Positions 1 to 7,316 of a stretch of DNA of 34,785 bases are shown here, one piece after another. The DNA lies in contig QIKV01000023.1 of NCBI GenBank assembly GCA_003233115.1, forward strand, positions 1-34,785, written 5' to 3'. Each line of letters starts with the position of its first letter. The stretch's first letter is position 1. The position numbers and the translations under genes were made by a program. Source of the stretch: Oceanospirillales bacterium. GTDB lineage: Bacteria; Pseudomonadota; Gammaproteobacteria; Xanthomonadales; SZUA-36. Below the pieces are notes generated by a model, which saw only the letters and a program-made list of their open reading frames with translations, ran no database searches and had not been told where the DNA came from.

Positions 1-6
1 TACAAT
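1..6 (+). promoter_or_regulatory. possible -10 element of the tRNA-Ser gene
   Basis: TACAAT lies at the window edge, 18 nt before the mature 5' end of the tRNA. It would suit a sigma-70 -10 box with initiation near base 13. The -35 region would be outside the window, so this rests on one hexamer only. Confidence 0.3.
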
Positions 7-24
7 TTATCGGCCACATTATCC

Positions 25-115
25 GGAGAGGTGGCAGAGCGGTTGAATGCACTGGTCTTGAAAACCAGCAAGGGTTAACAGCCCTTCCAGGGTTCGAATC
101 CCTGCCTCTCCGCCA
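25..115 (+). tRNA. tRNA-Ser (anticodon UGA)
   Basis: A 91-nt class II tRNA that reads UCA-type serine codons. The 7-bp acceptor stem pairs GGAGAGG (25-31) with CCTCTCC (105-111), followed by discriminator G112 and an encoded CCA (113-115). The anticodon stem is CTGGT/ACCAG (52-56 and 64-68) around loop CTTGAAA, which puts the anticodon TGA at 59-61. A long variable arm follows, as expected for tRNA-Ser, and then a T arm with GGTTCGAATCC. A hairpin terminator comes 12 nt after the CCA, so the gene is probably transcribed alone. Confidence 0.97.
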
Positions 116-126
116 AATACAAAAGA

Positions 127-150
127 GCCCCGCTTCTGCGGGGTTTTTTT
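127..150 (+). terminator. intrinsic terminator of tRNA-Ser
   Basis: Stem CCCCGC (128-133) pairs with GCGGGG (138-143) around a TTCT loop and is followed by seven T residues (144-150). This is a textbook rho-independent terminator directly behind the tRNA gene. Confidence 0.93.
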
Positions 151-198
151 GTATCCGATGACAAACCCCTACAACATTCACTCCCTCCACCTCTATAC

Positions 199-242
199 AA
201 ACAGCCTGCGCAAGCAAAGCCTGCGCAAGCAATAGGCTGTTT
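199..242 (+). repeat. 15-bp tandem repeat inside a hairpin
   Basis: AGCCTGCGCAAGCAA occurs twice without a gap (203-217 and 218-232), both copies identical. The pair is bracketed by AAACAGCCT (199-207) and its reverse complement AGGCTGTTT (234-242), a 9-bp inverted repeat with a short T run after it. It may be a slippage duplication in a terminator-like or structured element upstream of the DUF2845 gene. No function can be assigned from sequence alone. Confidence 0.6.
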
Positions 243-283
243 TCTGTATCGGATTCAAAGATAGCGATAACAAGGGGGCTAAA

Positions 284-568
284 ATGCGCAGGTCACTGCT
301 GTTGATAATTTTCATGGTGCTTTCCAGCAATATACCCGCCGATAGTTTCCGCTGTGGAAGATCCATTATAAAAGTCGGGGACTCGTCCAATAAGCTGATC
401 AGGAAATGCGGTCAACCGGCAAGAAAGTATTCAAGCAGGGAAGTCATCAGCGATCGGGGCCGCCAGGTTCGTGCCGGGGTGTCTAACTGGGTCTATGTCC
501 GAAGTAGAGGAAAAGACATGATCGTGGCCGTTTATAGCGGTGTGGTCATAAAATTACAGATCGATTAG
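284..568 (+). CDS. small secreted DUF2845 family protein
   Basis: A 94-residue protein with an N-terminal signal sequence: basic MRR, a hydrophobic stretch to about residue 14, and probable cleavage near residues 20-21. The mature part starts with FRCG and carries the DUF2845 pattern: Cys24, then VGDS, then KCGQP with Cys42, a central Trp-Tyr segment and a C-terminal hydrophobic strand. The two cysteines could form a disulfide in the periplasm. The ATG follows a purine-rich AAGGGGG site. Family members are small periplasmic proteins of unknown role. The gene stands alone between the tRNA and fabA, on the same strand. Family assignment is from the motif pattern and no biochemical role is claimed. 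Confidence 0.8.
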   Translation: MRRSLLLIIFMVLSSNIPADSFRCGRSIIKVGDSSNKLIRKCGQPARKYSSREVISDRGRQVRAGVSNWVYVRSRGKDMIVAVYSGVVIKLQID

Positions 569-586
569 TTACCCCCGCTTCTCCAT

Positions 587-602
587 AAATTCGCAAGAAT
601 TT
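587..602. promoter_or_regulatory. palindrome upstream of fabA
   Basis: AAATTCGCAAGAATTT is a perfect inverted repeat with 6-bp arms and a 4-nt centre, lying 64 nt before the fabA start. A -10-like TACACT follows at 628-633, but no convincing -35 matches it. It could be an operator for a fatty-acid regulator. It does not resemble a FabR or FadR site closely enough to name the protein. Confidence 0.3.
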
Positions 603-665
603 CCTTTCACCGGGGACCGCTATTCATTACACTTCGCTGCGGAATCAGAACATAAAAGAGATTCA

Positions 666-1193
666 ATGGATTATTCAGGGAATATCAAGAGTTCTTATAC
701 GCGAAATGATCTTGAACTTTGCGGTAACGGTGATTTATTTGGCCCGGATACAGGTAAGCTGCCAACCGGTAATTTGCTGATGTTCGACCGGATTATCAAG
801 ATTATTCGTGATGGTGGATTGCATGGCAAAGGGTCTGTTGTCGCAGAGCTGGATATACGACCGGATCTGTGGTTTTTCGGCTGCCACTTTGTCGATGACC
901 CTGTCATGCCCGGCTGCCTGGGTCTTGATGCATTGTGGCAGTTGTGTGGTTTCTTTCTCTCCTGGAGTGGCTGCAAAGGCAAGGGCCGCGCACTGGGAGC
1001 CGGGCTGGTAAAGTTTACCGGGCAGATATTGCCAACGGCCCGGAAAGTAACATTTGTTTTGGATATGAAAAGAGTGATTACCCGCAGGTTGAGTATGGTT
1101 ATCGCTGACGGCAGTGTGTCGGTTGACGGCCGGAAAATCTACACTGCGAATGATTTACGTGTCGGGCTGTTTCTCTCCACCGATAGTTTTTGA
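666..1193 (+). CDS. fabA: 3-hydroxyacyl-ACP dehydratase/isomerase FabA
   Basis: A 175-residue cytoplasmic hot-dog-fold enzyme. It dehydrates 3-hydroxydecanoyl-ACP and isomerises the trans-2 product to cis-3-decenoyl-ACP, the branch point to unsaturated fatty acids. The family signature is intact: [17 protein letters not shown], with catalytic His74, then LDALWQ with catalytic Asp88. Length matches typical FabA (about 170). The stop codon TGA overlaps the ribosome-binding GAGGAA of the next gene, fabB, and the gap is 10 nt, so the two are very likely cotranscribed. Pairing with fabB supports the isomerising FabA rather than FabZ, which is shorter and lacks this partner. Confidence 0.96.
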   Translation: MDYSGNIKSSYTRNDLELCGNGDLFGPDTGKLPTGNLLMFDRIIKIIRDGGLHGKGSVVAELDIRPDLWFFGCHFVDDPVMPGCLGLDALWQLCGFFLSWSGCKGKGRALGAGLVKFTGQILPTARKVTFVLDMKRVITRRLSMVIADGSVSVDGRKIYTANDLRVGLFLSTDSF

Positions 1194-1203
1194 GGAAATT
1201 TAC

Positions 1204-2427
1204 ATGCGCCGGGTAGTGGTTACGGGTATGGGCATTGTTTCCTGTCTTGGAAGCAATAAGAAGGATGTCACAGCGTCCTTACGTTTACAAAAATCAGGTA
1301 TCAGTTTTAATGAAGAATTTGCGGAAATGGGTTTACGCAGCCATCTCTGCGGGTCTGTCGATATTGACCTGAGCGAACACGTCGATCGCAAGGTACGCCG
1401 TTTTATGGGTGACGCAGCCGCCTACGCTTATGTTGCCATGCAAAACGCCATCGATGATGCCGGCCTCGGTGCCGACCTGGTTTCCAATCCACGCACCGGG
1501 TTAATTGCCGGTTCCGGTGGTGCATCGAGTGCCAACATCGTATGGGGCGCGGATAAGTTACGTGCCAAGGGTGTGCGGCGCCTGGGCCCTTACCTGGTTC
1601 CACGCACCATGAGCAGCACCATTTCAGCCTGTTTGGCCACACCTTTTGCAATTCGCGGGCTGAACTACTCCATTACCTCCGCCTGTGCTACCAGCACCCA
1701 TTGCATTGGCGCTGCCATGGAACAAATCCAATGGGACAAGCAAGACATTATATTCGCCGGCGGCGGCGAAGAGGAGCACTGGTCCCTGGCTATGATGTTT
1801 GATGGCATGGGCGCACTGTCAGCCAAGTATAATGATGATCCGACCAGAGCATCACGCGCATTTGATACCGCACGTGACGGCTTTGTCATTGCTGCCGGCG
1901 GCGGCATGCTGGTGCTGGAAGAGTTGCAACACGCACGTCAACGTGGCGCCAGGATTTACGCTGAACTCGTTGGTTACGGTGCAACTTCCGATGGCTACAA
2001 TATGGTTGCACCATCCGGTGAAGGAGCGGTGCGCTGTATGCAACAGGCCATTGCAACGGTTGATGCACCGATCGACTATATCAATACACACGGTACCAGT
2101 ACGCCGGTGGGGGATATCGCCGAGCTTGAGGCCATTCGTGCAACGTTCGCCGATAAGATTCCGCCACTTAGTTCAAGTAAGTCTCTGTGCGGGCATTCAT
2201 TGGGTGCAGCGGGTGTGCAGGAAGCGATTCATTGTCTGCTGATGCTGGAACATGGCTTTGTCGCCGGTTCGGCCAATATTTCTGAATTGGATCCCAAGGC
2301 CGCTGGAATGCCTGTTCTGCTGGAGAGCCAGGACCATGCCAGCCTGACTACGGTTATGAGCAATAATTTTGGCTTCGGTGGTACCAACGCCAGCGTTGTA
2401 TTTCAGCGCTACACACCAGGCAACTAA
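1204..2427 (+). CDS. fabB: beta-ketoacyl-ACP synthase I FabB
   Basis: A 407-residue condensing enzyme of the thiolase fold that elongates the cis-3-decenoyl-ACP made by FabA. The Cys-His-His triad is visible: Cys161 in SACATS, His296 in [10 protein letters not shown] and His331 in CGHSLGAAG. The Gly-rich C-terminal loop [11 protein letters not shown] is also present. The start is ATG 1204, preceded by GAGGAAATTTAC. The reading frame stays open further upstream, but that part overlaps fabA and has no conserved sequence. The gene ends 6 nt from the oppositely oriented methyltransferase gene, and no hairpin fits in that gap. Confidence 0.96.
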   Translation: MRRVVVTGMGIVSCLGSNKKDVTASLRLQKSGISFNEEFAEMGLRSHLCGSVDIDLSEHVDRKVRRFMGDAAAYAYVAMQNAIDDAGLGADLVSNPRTGLIAGSGGASSANIVWGADKLRAKGVRRLGPYLVPRTMSSTISACLATPFAIRGLNYSITSACATSTHCIGAAMEQIQWDKQDIIFAGGGEEEHWSLAMMFDGMGALSAKYNDDPTRASRAFDTARDGFVIAAGGGMLVLEELQHARQRGARIYAELVGYGATSDGYNMVAPSGEGAVRCMQQAIATVDAPIDYINTHGTSTPVGDIAELEAIRATFADKIPPLSSSKSLCGHSLGAAGVQEAIHCLLMLEHGFVAGSANISELDPKAAGMPVLLESQDHASLTTVMSNNFGFGGTNASVVFQRYTPGN

Positions 2428-2433
2428 AAAATC

Positions 2434-3237
2434 CTAGTCAGCATCTATTAAATAAATATTGGCGTCCAGTTGTGCGGTAATTTCACCGTTTGAACTGACA
2501 AATGGCGCCAACACGCGTTCTGCAGCTTCCAGCATTCCTTTCCACCGCTGTTCATCCAGTTGATGGAATTCACCGGCCAACCGCAGGTGAACCTCGACAA
2601 AGGTTTCAACCGATGGAAAGCGGGCGAGTCCCACCCGTTCATGACATTCATACCCTGAAACACCTGCACTCAACAGCAGGGCATCCATTTTGCCGGTTTC
2701 CCCAAATGACCAGGGCGTCGCCAGTCTGAAAGCTACCCGTTCACCGGCAAACTGACGTGTCAGGTTGACCAGCGTGGTATATGCTTTGGAATGGTCAAGC
2801 GGCGCCCAGGTGGCGACAGCAACCCGACCGTCGGGTTTACACACCCTGAGCATCTCCTTGATCGCGGCAACGCGGTGTCCAAGAAACATTAATGCAAACT
2901 GGCACAAGACCCGGTCAAAACTGGCGTCCGCAAAGGGCAAGGCAATTGTATCGCCATGCTGCCAATCGATACTGGAGCGTTTCTTACGGGCAATTGTCAG
3001 CATTTCTTCGCTGTGATCCAGGCCGGTTACTTTGCCGCTGAAACCTACCTCCAATAACGCCGCACGGGCAAGCGCGCCGGTACCGCAGGCAACATCCAGT
3101 ACATGGTGGCCTGTTTCAATTGCTGCGATGTCGATCAAGTGGTGCGCCCACTGGGCGTAGATAATGGGCACGAGATAGTCATCGTGCATCTTGGCAAAGT
3201 CGTCGGTTATCTTCGGAACAAATTGCGTGTCTATCAT
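2434..3237 (-). CDS. class I SAM-dependent methyltransferase (Methyltransf_11/UbiE-like)
   Basis: A 267-residue Rossmann-fold methyltransferase. Motif I is VLDVACGTG (residues 46-54), the acidic loop is GLDHSEEML, then LPFADASFDRVLCQFALMF and a post-motif LRVCKPDGRVAVATW. This is the small-molecule or lipid/quinone methyltransferase pattern. The C-terminal third, with no obvious match, probably shapes the acceptor pocket. The start at 3237 is chosen because MIDTQF begins the conserved region and a GGGAAAATT purine stretch precedes it. The frame stays open another 109 codons, but that part is antisense to the response regulator gene and looks non-coding. The substrate is unknown. It is divergent from the regulator gene with a 186-nt gap. 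Confidence 0.85.
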   Translation of the reverse strand: MIDTQFVPKITDDFAKMHDDYLVPIIYAQWAHHLIDIAAIETGHHVLDVACGTGALARAALLEVGFSGKVTGLDHSEEMLTIARKKRSSIDWQHGDTIALPFADASFDRVLCQFALMFLGHRVAAIKEMLRVCKPDGRVAVATWAPLDHSKAYTTLVNLTRQFAGERVAFRLATPWSFGETGKMDALLLSAGVSGYECHERVGLARFPSVETFVEVHLRLAGEFHQLDEQRWKGMLEAAERVLAPFVSSNGEITAQLDANIYLIDAD

Positions 3238-3364
3238 AATTTTCCCGAAGGCAGACTCCAATGGAATCAATATTAGATGAAAACCTTGTAGGAAATCCAC
3301 CATAAGCGAAGTTTTTCGCCGGCCGTTGTCGACGTATACGATTCTGGTGTCTATAGTGGTATCA

Positions 3365-3423
3365 AGGGATCGGGTCAACAACGAGGGATCAAACAAAAAC
3401 GGATCAATCCAAAGGGGGAAATT
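3365..3423 (+). promoter_or_regulatory. GGA-rich leader of the regulator gene, possible RsmA/CsrA target
   Basis: Three ANGGA motifs (AGGGA 3365-3369, AGGGA 3384-3388, ACGGA 3399-3403) precede a GGGGGA ribosome-binding site (3414-3419) just before ATG 3424. The spacing between motifs is about 15-19 nt, and three of them sit in ATCAA-containing direct repeats. Multiple GGA motifs around the start codon are the known signature of CsrA/RsmA-bound leaders. A possible -10 TATAGT lies at 3352-3357, without a good -35. CsrA binding is inferred only. Confidence 0.35.
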
Positions 3424-4062
3424 ATGGTCCAGATATTGATTATCGATGACCAGGCGCTGGACAGAACGGGACTGCGGTATATTCTTGATAAGTACAAGCA
3501 TATCAGCAGGGTTCTGGAGGTATCTACCGGCGAGGCTGCACTCAGTTATAACAAAAGATTCCAACCAGATATTATTTTACTGAGTATAAATTTGCCGGGC
3601 CTTACCGGCTTCGAGATTACCCGCAAGCTCAAACGTAACTATCCGCGGGCAAAAATCATCATCCTGGCAGTTCATGCCAAACCGCCTTATCCGGAAAGAT
3701 TGCTTGATGCGGGCGCCAGTGGTTACCTGACACGTGATTGTGAAGCGGAGGAATTGTTGCTGGCGATCAAGACGGTTGCCGGAGGCCAACGTTATATTGG
3801 CAGTGAGGCAGCCAAACAGCTTGCCCTTTCCATGTTGCCAGGCAGGAGTGGGTCACCGTTCGAACACCTGTCTGCGCGGGAAATGGAAGTCATGCTGAAA
3901 TTGACGGATGGCAACCGTATCCCTGACATCGCCTCTTTGCTGTGCCTGAGCCCGAAAACGGTTTCTACCTATAAATACCGGATTCTGGGTAAGCTTGGGG
4001 CACGCAGCGAAGTCGATATGATGCGCATGGCCATGCGCTATGGGCTGGTAGAAGCCGGCTAA
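3424..4062 (+). CDS. GacA/UvrY-type response regulator with degenerate receiver
   Basis: A 212-residue NarL/FixJ-family protein that aligns almost without gaps to UvrY/GacA. Residues 1-125 form the receiver and 149-208 the LuxR-type helix-turn-helix (LSAREMEVMLKL, then LSPKTVSTYKYRILGKL). The acidic pair Asp8-Asp9 is kept. The phosphoacceptor position 54 is Ser (LLSINLPG), codon AGT at 3583-3585. The switch Thr/Ser at 82 is Ala (ILAVH), and the invariant Lys at 104 is Arg (GYLTRD). All three positions needed for phospho-signalling have changed, while the DNA-binding half looks intact. It is therefore probably a phosphorylation-independent regulator. No sensor kinase gene is adjacent. The start has a strong AAAGGGGGAAATT site. 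Confidence 0.9.
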   Translation: MVQILIIDDQALDRTGLRYILDKYKHISRVLEVSTGEAALSYNKRFQPDIILLSINLPGLTGFEITRKLKRNYPRAKIIILAVHAKPPYPERLLDAGASGYLTRDCEAEELLLAIKTVAGGQRYIGSEAAKQLALSMLPGRSGSPFEHLSAREMEVMLKLTDGNRIPDIASLLCLSPKTVSTYKYRILGKLGARSEVDMMRMAMRYGLVEAG

Positions 4063-4137
4063 GAGCCTGCGCCGTAGGAATACTTTCTACGGCGCAGACT
4101 CCTGGCAAAAGGCGGCAGGCCTCTGCCGGTCGGCTCT
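4062..4137. terminator. structured spacer between converging genes
   Basis: The 74-nt gap between the regulator stop and the rne stop folds on paper into a closed junction. Outer stem AGAGCC (4062-4067) pairs with GGCTCT (4132-4137). Hairpin one is TGCGCCGTAG (4068-4077) with CTACGGCGCA (4087-4096). Hairpin two is CGGCAG (4113-4118) with CTGCCG (4123-4128). There is no T tract on either strand, so it is not a standard intrinsic terminator. It could still block or stabilise both converging transcripts. Confidence 0.5.
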
Positions 4138-6839
4138 CAGGCGTCCGTATCGGTCTGTGCAGACTTTTTAGCAGGTGCCGGCTTGAGGGTATACAGACCC
4201 TTGGTTCCCTGTTGCGGTTCTGCCACCGGGCCGGTCGCTGGAACTGCTGCAGGCGCGGGCGGCTTGGGCTTGACTGACTTGGCTACCGGTGATTCCACCT
4301 GAGGCTTTTCCTCGCCGGCCGCCTTGCCACGGGCAGTCTTTTTGGATGCCTTTTTGGCCACGTTACCTTCGCTGTCGGCTTTTTTGCTGGCAGCTTTCCT
4401 GCGGGCTGGTTTCCTGGTGGTTTTGACCGCTTCACCAACCGTGGGTTTTTCGCTACTCTCCGCAGATTTTCCGGCAGCTGGCTTGCTGGCGGATGCAGCC
4501 TTGTTACCGGCTTCTTTTTCCGGTTTATCCGCCTTGGAATTTTTGGGGCTGGCAGGTTTGGCAGCTTTGCTCTCCGGCTTCAGATCGGCTGGCTCCGGTT
4601 GGTTTTGCGGTGCATCAACCGCAACTGACGAAACAGGAGCTGATTGCTCAGCTTGCTCAGATTGCTTTTCGCCACGTTCCCCATGTACGTTTGAGCCACC
4701 TGTTTTATACGGTGAACGCCTTCTGCGGCCACCTTTTCGGCTACCTGTATCTTGCTGGTCCGGTGCTTCACCGGGTTGAGCAGCAGCGGCATTGGCCGGG
4801 CTGGTGGTGGCGGTACTGCCGGCAGAAGTTTTAACCTTGTCAGCGGTATTTTGGCTGCTGCGTGCCGGCCGGCCCTTGTTCTGACCACCCCTGCCTTGCT
4901 CACCCTGGGCTTTTGCCTGTTTGGTTGGTGCAGCTTTGGACGGCGTCTTCTTGGTTGCGCGTTTCTTGGAGGTGCGCCTTTGCTGTGCGTTGGGCTGGCT
5001 ACGCCTGGCGTTGCGCTTCTTGCTGGTTTTGCGTTGCGTTTGCTGGCGACTGGACTGACCGCTGCTGCGCCTGGTTGGCTGGCTGTCTGGGCTTGAGGAC
5101 GGGCTTGTGGATGCCCTTTGACGTGCTGGCCGGCTGGCCGGTTTACTTTCCTGCTCCTCTTTTGCGCCGGAGAAGATGATGTTTGCCAGTCGCGAAAATA
5201 ACCCTGGTGTTTTGTCGCTGGCACGCCCAGGTGCAGGACGATCCGGGACTATACGCTTGACGACAGGTGCAGGTACAGCAACAACATTGGCCTGGGAGCG
5301 CTCAGTGGCCACCCGTTGTGCTTCCGGTCGGGCAACACGTTTATAGCTGGACTCGTCGGAAATGTCCGCTTTTTTCACCCGGTGTATTTCGAAATGAGGC
5401 ATGATCATGTGCTCATTGGCGAGCATCATGATGGGCACATTGTGCCGGCTCTCAACCTTAGCCAGAGCAGCGCGTTTCTCGTTGTGCAGGAAGTTGACTA
5501 CATCGTTGGGCGCCTGTACGACAATCTGACCGGTGTAATCCTTCATGACCTCTTCTTCAACCAACCGGAGGATGGACAGGGCGAGCGATTCAACACTGCG
5601 GATGGTGCCATGGCCTTCACATACCGGACAGGTCTCCTGGCTGGATTCACCCAGCGAAGGCCGCAACCGCTGGCGGGACATTTCCAATAAACCGAAACGG
5701 GAAATGCGTCCAATCTGGACCCTGGCCTTGTCAATCTGCAACGCCCGCCGCAGACATTCTTCGACTTCATGCTGATGTTTCCGGCTGGTCATATCAATGA
5801 AGTCGATAACGATCAGCCCACCGAGATCCCGCAGGCGCAATTGCCTGGCAATCTCAACGGCGGATTCCATATTGGTATTGAAGGCGGTCTCTTCAATATC
5901 CGAGCCTTTGGTAGCGCGTGCCGAGTTGATATCTATCGACAGCAGCGCCTCGGTGTGGTCAATGACAACCGCGCCACCCGAAGGCAGGTGAACGGTGCGT
6001 GCAAATGCAGACTCAATCTGGCTTTCGATCTGGTAACGGCTGAACAGTGGGACCGGGTCCTGGTAGAGTTTCAGCTTGTCGAGGTTATGCGGCATCACCT
6101 GCTGCATGAACTCTCTGGCGTCGTTGTACACGCTTTCATTGTCGATCAGGATTTCACCGATATCGTTACGCAAATGATCGCGTAACGCGCGTATGAAAAG
6201 ATTGCTCTCCTGGTAGATCAGGAAAGGGGCTTTGCGGTTGCCGGCGGCCTGTTCGATTGCAGTCCAAAGCTGCAACAGGTAGTCGAGATCCCACTGCAAT
6301 TCATCTGCGTCGCGGCCGACACCAGCGGTGCGAATAATGATGCCTACATTGTCAGGTGCAGTGACCTCCTGTAGCTGCTCACGTAGATGGTCACGGTCGG
6401 TGCCGGTAATGCGCCGCGATACGCCTCCGGCGCTCGGATTGGTCGGCATCAGTACCAGGTAGCGGCCTGCCAGGGAGATGTAGGTCGTCAGCGCGGCACC
6501 CTTGTTGCCGCGCTCTTCCTTTTCAACCTGGACAATAATTTCCTGGCCTTCACGAACCGCATCACGGATGGCAATTTTGCCGTCCCGCCGGCGCGCGTCT
6601 TTTGCATAACAAGACGGACAGATTTCCTTGAGCGGCAAGAACCCGTGTCGGGTGGAACCGAACTCGACAAAACAGGCTTCCAGTGACGGTTCGACCCGGG
6701 TGATACGGCCTTTATAGACGTTTGACTTCTTTTGTTCCTGGGAGGGTACTTCTATGTCGAGGTCAAACAGGTGTTGGCCTTCAGCTATCGCCACGCGCAA
6801 CTCCTCTGGCTGAGTTGCGTTAATCAGCATTCTTTTCAT
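4137..6839 (-). CDS. rne: ribonuclease E
   Basis: A 900-residue endoribonuclease that starts most mRNA decay, processes tRNA and rRNA precursors and scaffolds the degradosome at the inner membrane. The N-terminal half matches the E. coli enzyme position for position: S1 domain (about 35-125), DNase I-like domain with Asp303 (LLSIDINSARATKG) and Asp346 (GGLIVIDFIDM), and the Zn-link Cys404/Cys407 (CPVCEGHG). A hydrophobic segment GLFSRLANIIFSG (about 546-558) resembles the membrane-targeting helix. Residues 560-900 are Lys/Ala/Pro-rich and low in complexity, as expected for the disordered scaffold, so partner sites cannot be read off. An extra pair, Cys74/Cys77 (CPSC), sits in the S1 domain. 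GAGGAATTAAA precedes the ATG. Confidence 0.97.
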   Translation of the reverse strand: MKRMLINATQPEELRVAIAEGQHLFDLDIEVPSQEQKKSNVYKGRITRVEPSLEACFVEFGSTRHGFLPLKEICPSCYAKDARRRDGKIAIRDAVREGQEIIVQVEKEERGNKGAALTTYISLAGRYLVLMPTNPSAGGVSRRITGTDRDHLREQLQEVTAPDNVGIIIRTAGVGRDADELQWDLDYLLQLWTAIEQAAGNRKAPFLIYQESNLFIRALRDHLRNDIGEILIDNESVYNDAREFMQQVMPHNLDKLKLYQDPVPLFSRYQIESQIESAFARTVHLPSGGAVVIDHTEALLSIDINSARATKGSDIEETAFNTNMESAVEIARQLRLRDLGGLIVIDFIDMTSRKHQHEVEECLRRALQIDKARVQIGRISRFGLLEMSRQRLRPSLGESSQETCPVCEGHGTIRSVESLALSILRLVEEEVMKDYTGQIVVQAPNDVVNFLHNEKRAALAKVESRHNVPIMMLANEHMIMPHFEIHRVKKADISDESSYKRVARPEAQRVATERSQANVVAVPAPVVKRIVPDRPAPGRASDKTPGLFSRLANIIFSGAKEEQESKPASRPARQRASTSPSSSPDSQPTRRSSGQSSRQQTQRKTSKKRNARRSQPNAQQRRTSKKRATKKTPSKAAPTKQAKAQGEQGRGGQNKGRPARSSQNTADKVKTSAGSTATTSPANAAAAQPGEAPDQQDTGSRKGGRRRRSPYKTGGSNVHGERGEKQSEQAEQSAPVSSVAVDAPQNQPEPADLKPESKAAKPASPKNSKADKPEKEAGNKAASASKPAAGKSAESSEKPTVGEAVKTTRKPARRKAASKKADSEGNVAKKASKKTARGKAAGEEKPQVESPVAKSVKPKPPAPAAVPATGPVAEPQQGTKGLYTLKPAPAKKSAQTDTDA

Positions 6840-7264
6840 TTTAATTCCTCAGGCACCCCGGTACGGGGCGGCAGTGGACTACACGGCAGTACTTCCGCCA
6901 CGCAACCACTGAACCAGGAATCTGCCTGCTTTGGCCTTGCCAAAACGGGTTGTATTGGACAAATCCCTTGCCCGGCAAATGCAATGCATTCGGTGCCGGG
7001 GTACCAAATTATGTTTTCATTGCCAGGCGATCACTAGAATTACATTACTAGAATTACCTGGTCCTTTGGGCAGTTGGTTTAGCTGCCACTAAATTCTTGT
7101 TGCCTGTTTTTTTATCAGCAGGCGGCTTCGCTTTTATCTGCCGGCAGCACAACGTGTAAACTGTCGTTGTGAAGTTTGTTCAGCCTTTTATGGGGTGTTT
7201 CGGCGCTTTTTTTACCGTTACATTTTTCGTTCAGGCGAACATTTCGGCAGGACGAATTCCTAAG
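6840..7264 (-). promoter_or_regulatory. long 5' leader of rne
   Basis: The 477-nt gap between rne and rluC carries no supported gene. Read on the minus strand it would be a leader of about 425 nt, similar in scale to the 361-nt E. coli rne leader through which RNase E controls its own mRNA. Possible hairpins are CACAACG/CGTTGTG (7148-7154 with 7165-7171) and CCCCG/CGGGG (6856-6860 with 6864-6868), the latter 16 nt from the start codon. An 11-bp direct repeat, ACTAGAATTAC, lies at 7033-7043 and 7047-7057. Autoregulation is inferred from the family. Confidence 0.5.
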
Positions 7265-7270
7265 CCGATT

Positions 7271-7299
7271 AATATAACAGTCTTTCCATTTTCTATCAA
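7271..7299 (-). promoter_or_regulatory. sigma-70-type promoter for rne
   Basis: On the minus strand TTGATA (7299-7294) and TATATT (7276-7271) are separated by exactly 17 nt, close to the consensus. Initiation would fall near 7264. It lies directly against the rluC start on the other strand, so the two genes may share this control region. Confidence 0.65.
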
Positions 7300-7316
7300 T
7301 GAGTTGGAGTCCAGTG

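Noticed and set aside
25-250. tRNA-Ser as an integration site for a mobile element
   Set aside because: No integrase, no repeated tRNA 3' end and no foreign-looking cargo were found. The flanking genes are core metabolism.
1114-1203. Upstream extension of FabB into fabA
   Set aside because: ATG 1204 has a good ribosome-binding site and starts the conserved RRVVVTGMG block. The extension overlaps fabA. The same reasoning excludes long N-termini for lolD, sdhD, ccoO and ccoQ.
3238-3564. N-terminal extension of the minus-strand methyltransferase by 109 codons
   Set aside because: It is antisense to the regulator gene and its control region, has no methyltransferase-like sequence, and an ATG at 3237 begins the conserved part.
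4324-5224. Long open frames on both strands opposite or within the 3' half of rne
   Set aside because: They arise from the repetitive Lys/Ala/Pro codons of the RNase E tail. Their translations are low-complexity with no family features or ribosome-binding sites.
6732-7037. Plus-strand open frame in the rne-rluC gap
   Set aside because: It starts inside antisense rne, has no ribosome-binding site, and its translation resembles nothing.
7033-7057. ACTAGAATTAC direct repeat as a mobile element footprint or CRISPR-like array
   Set aside because: There are only two copies with 3 nt between them, inside the rne leader. It is too short and too few for either.
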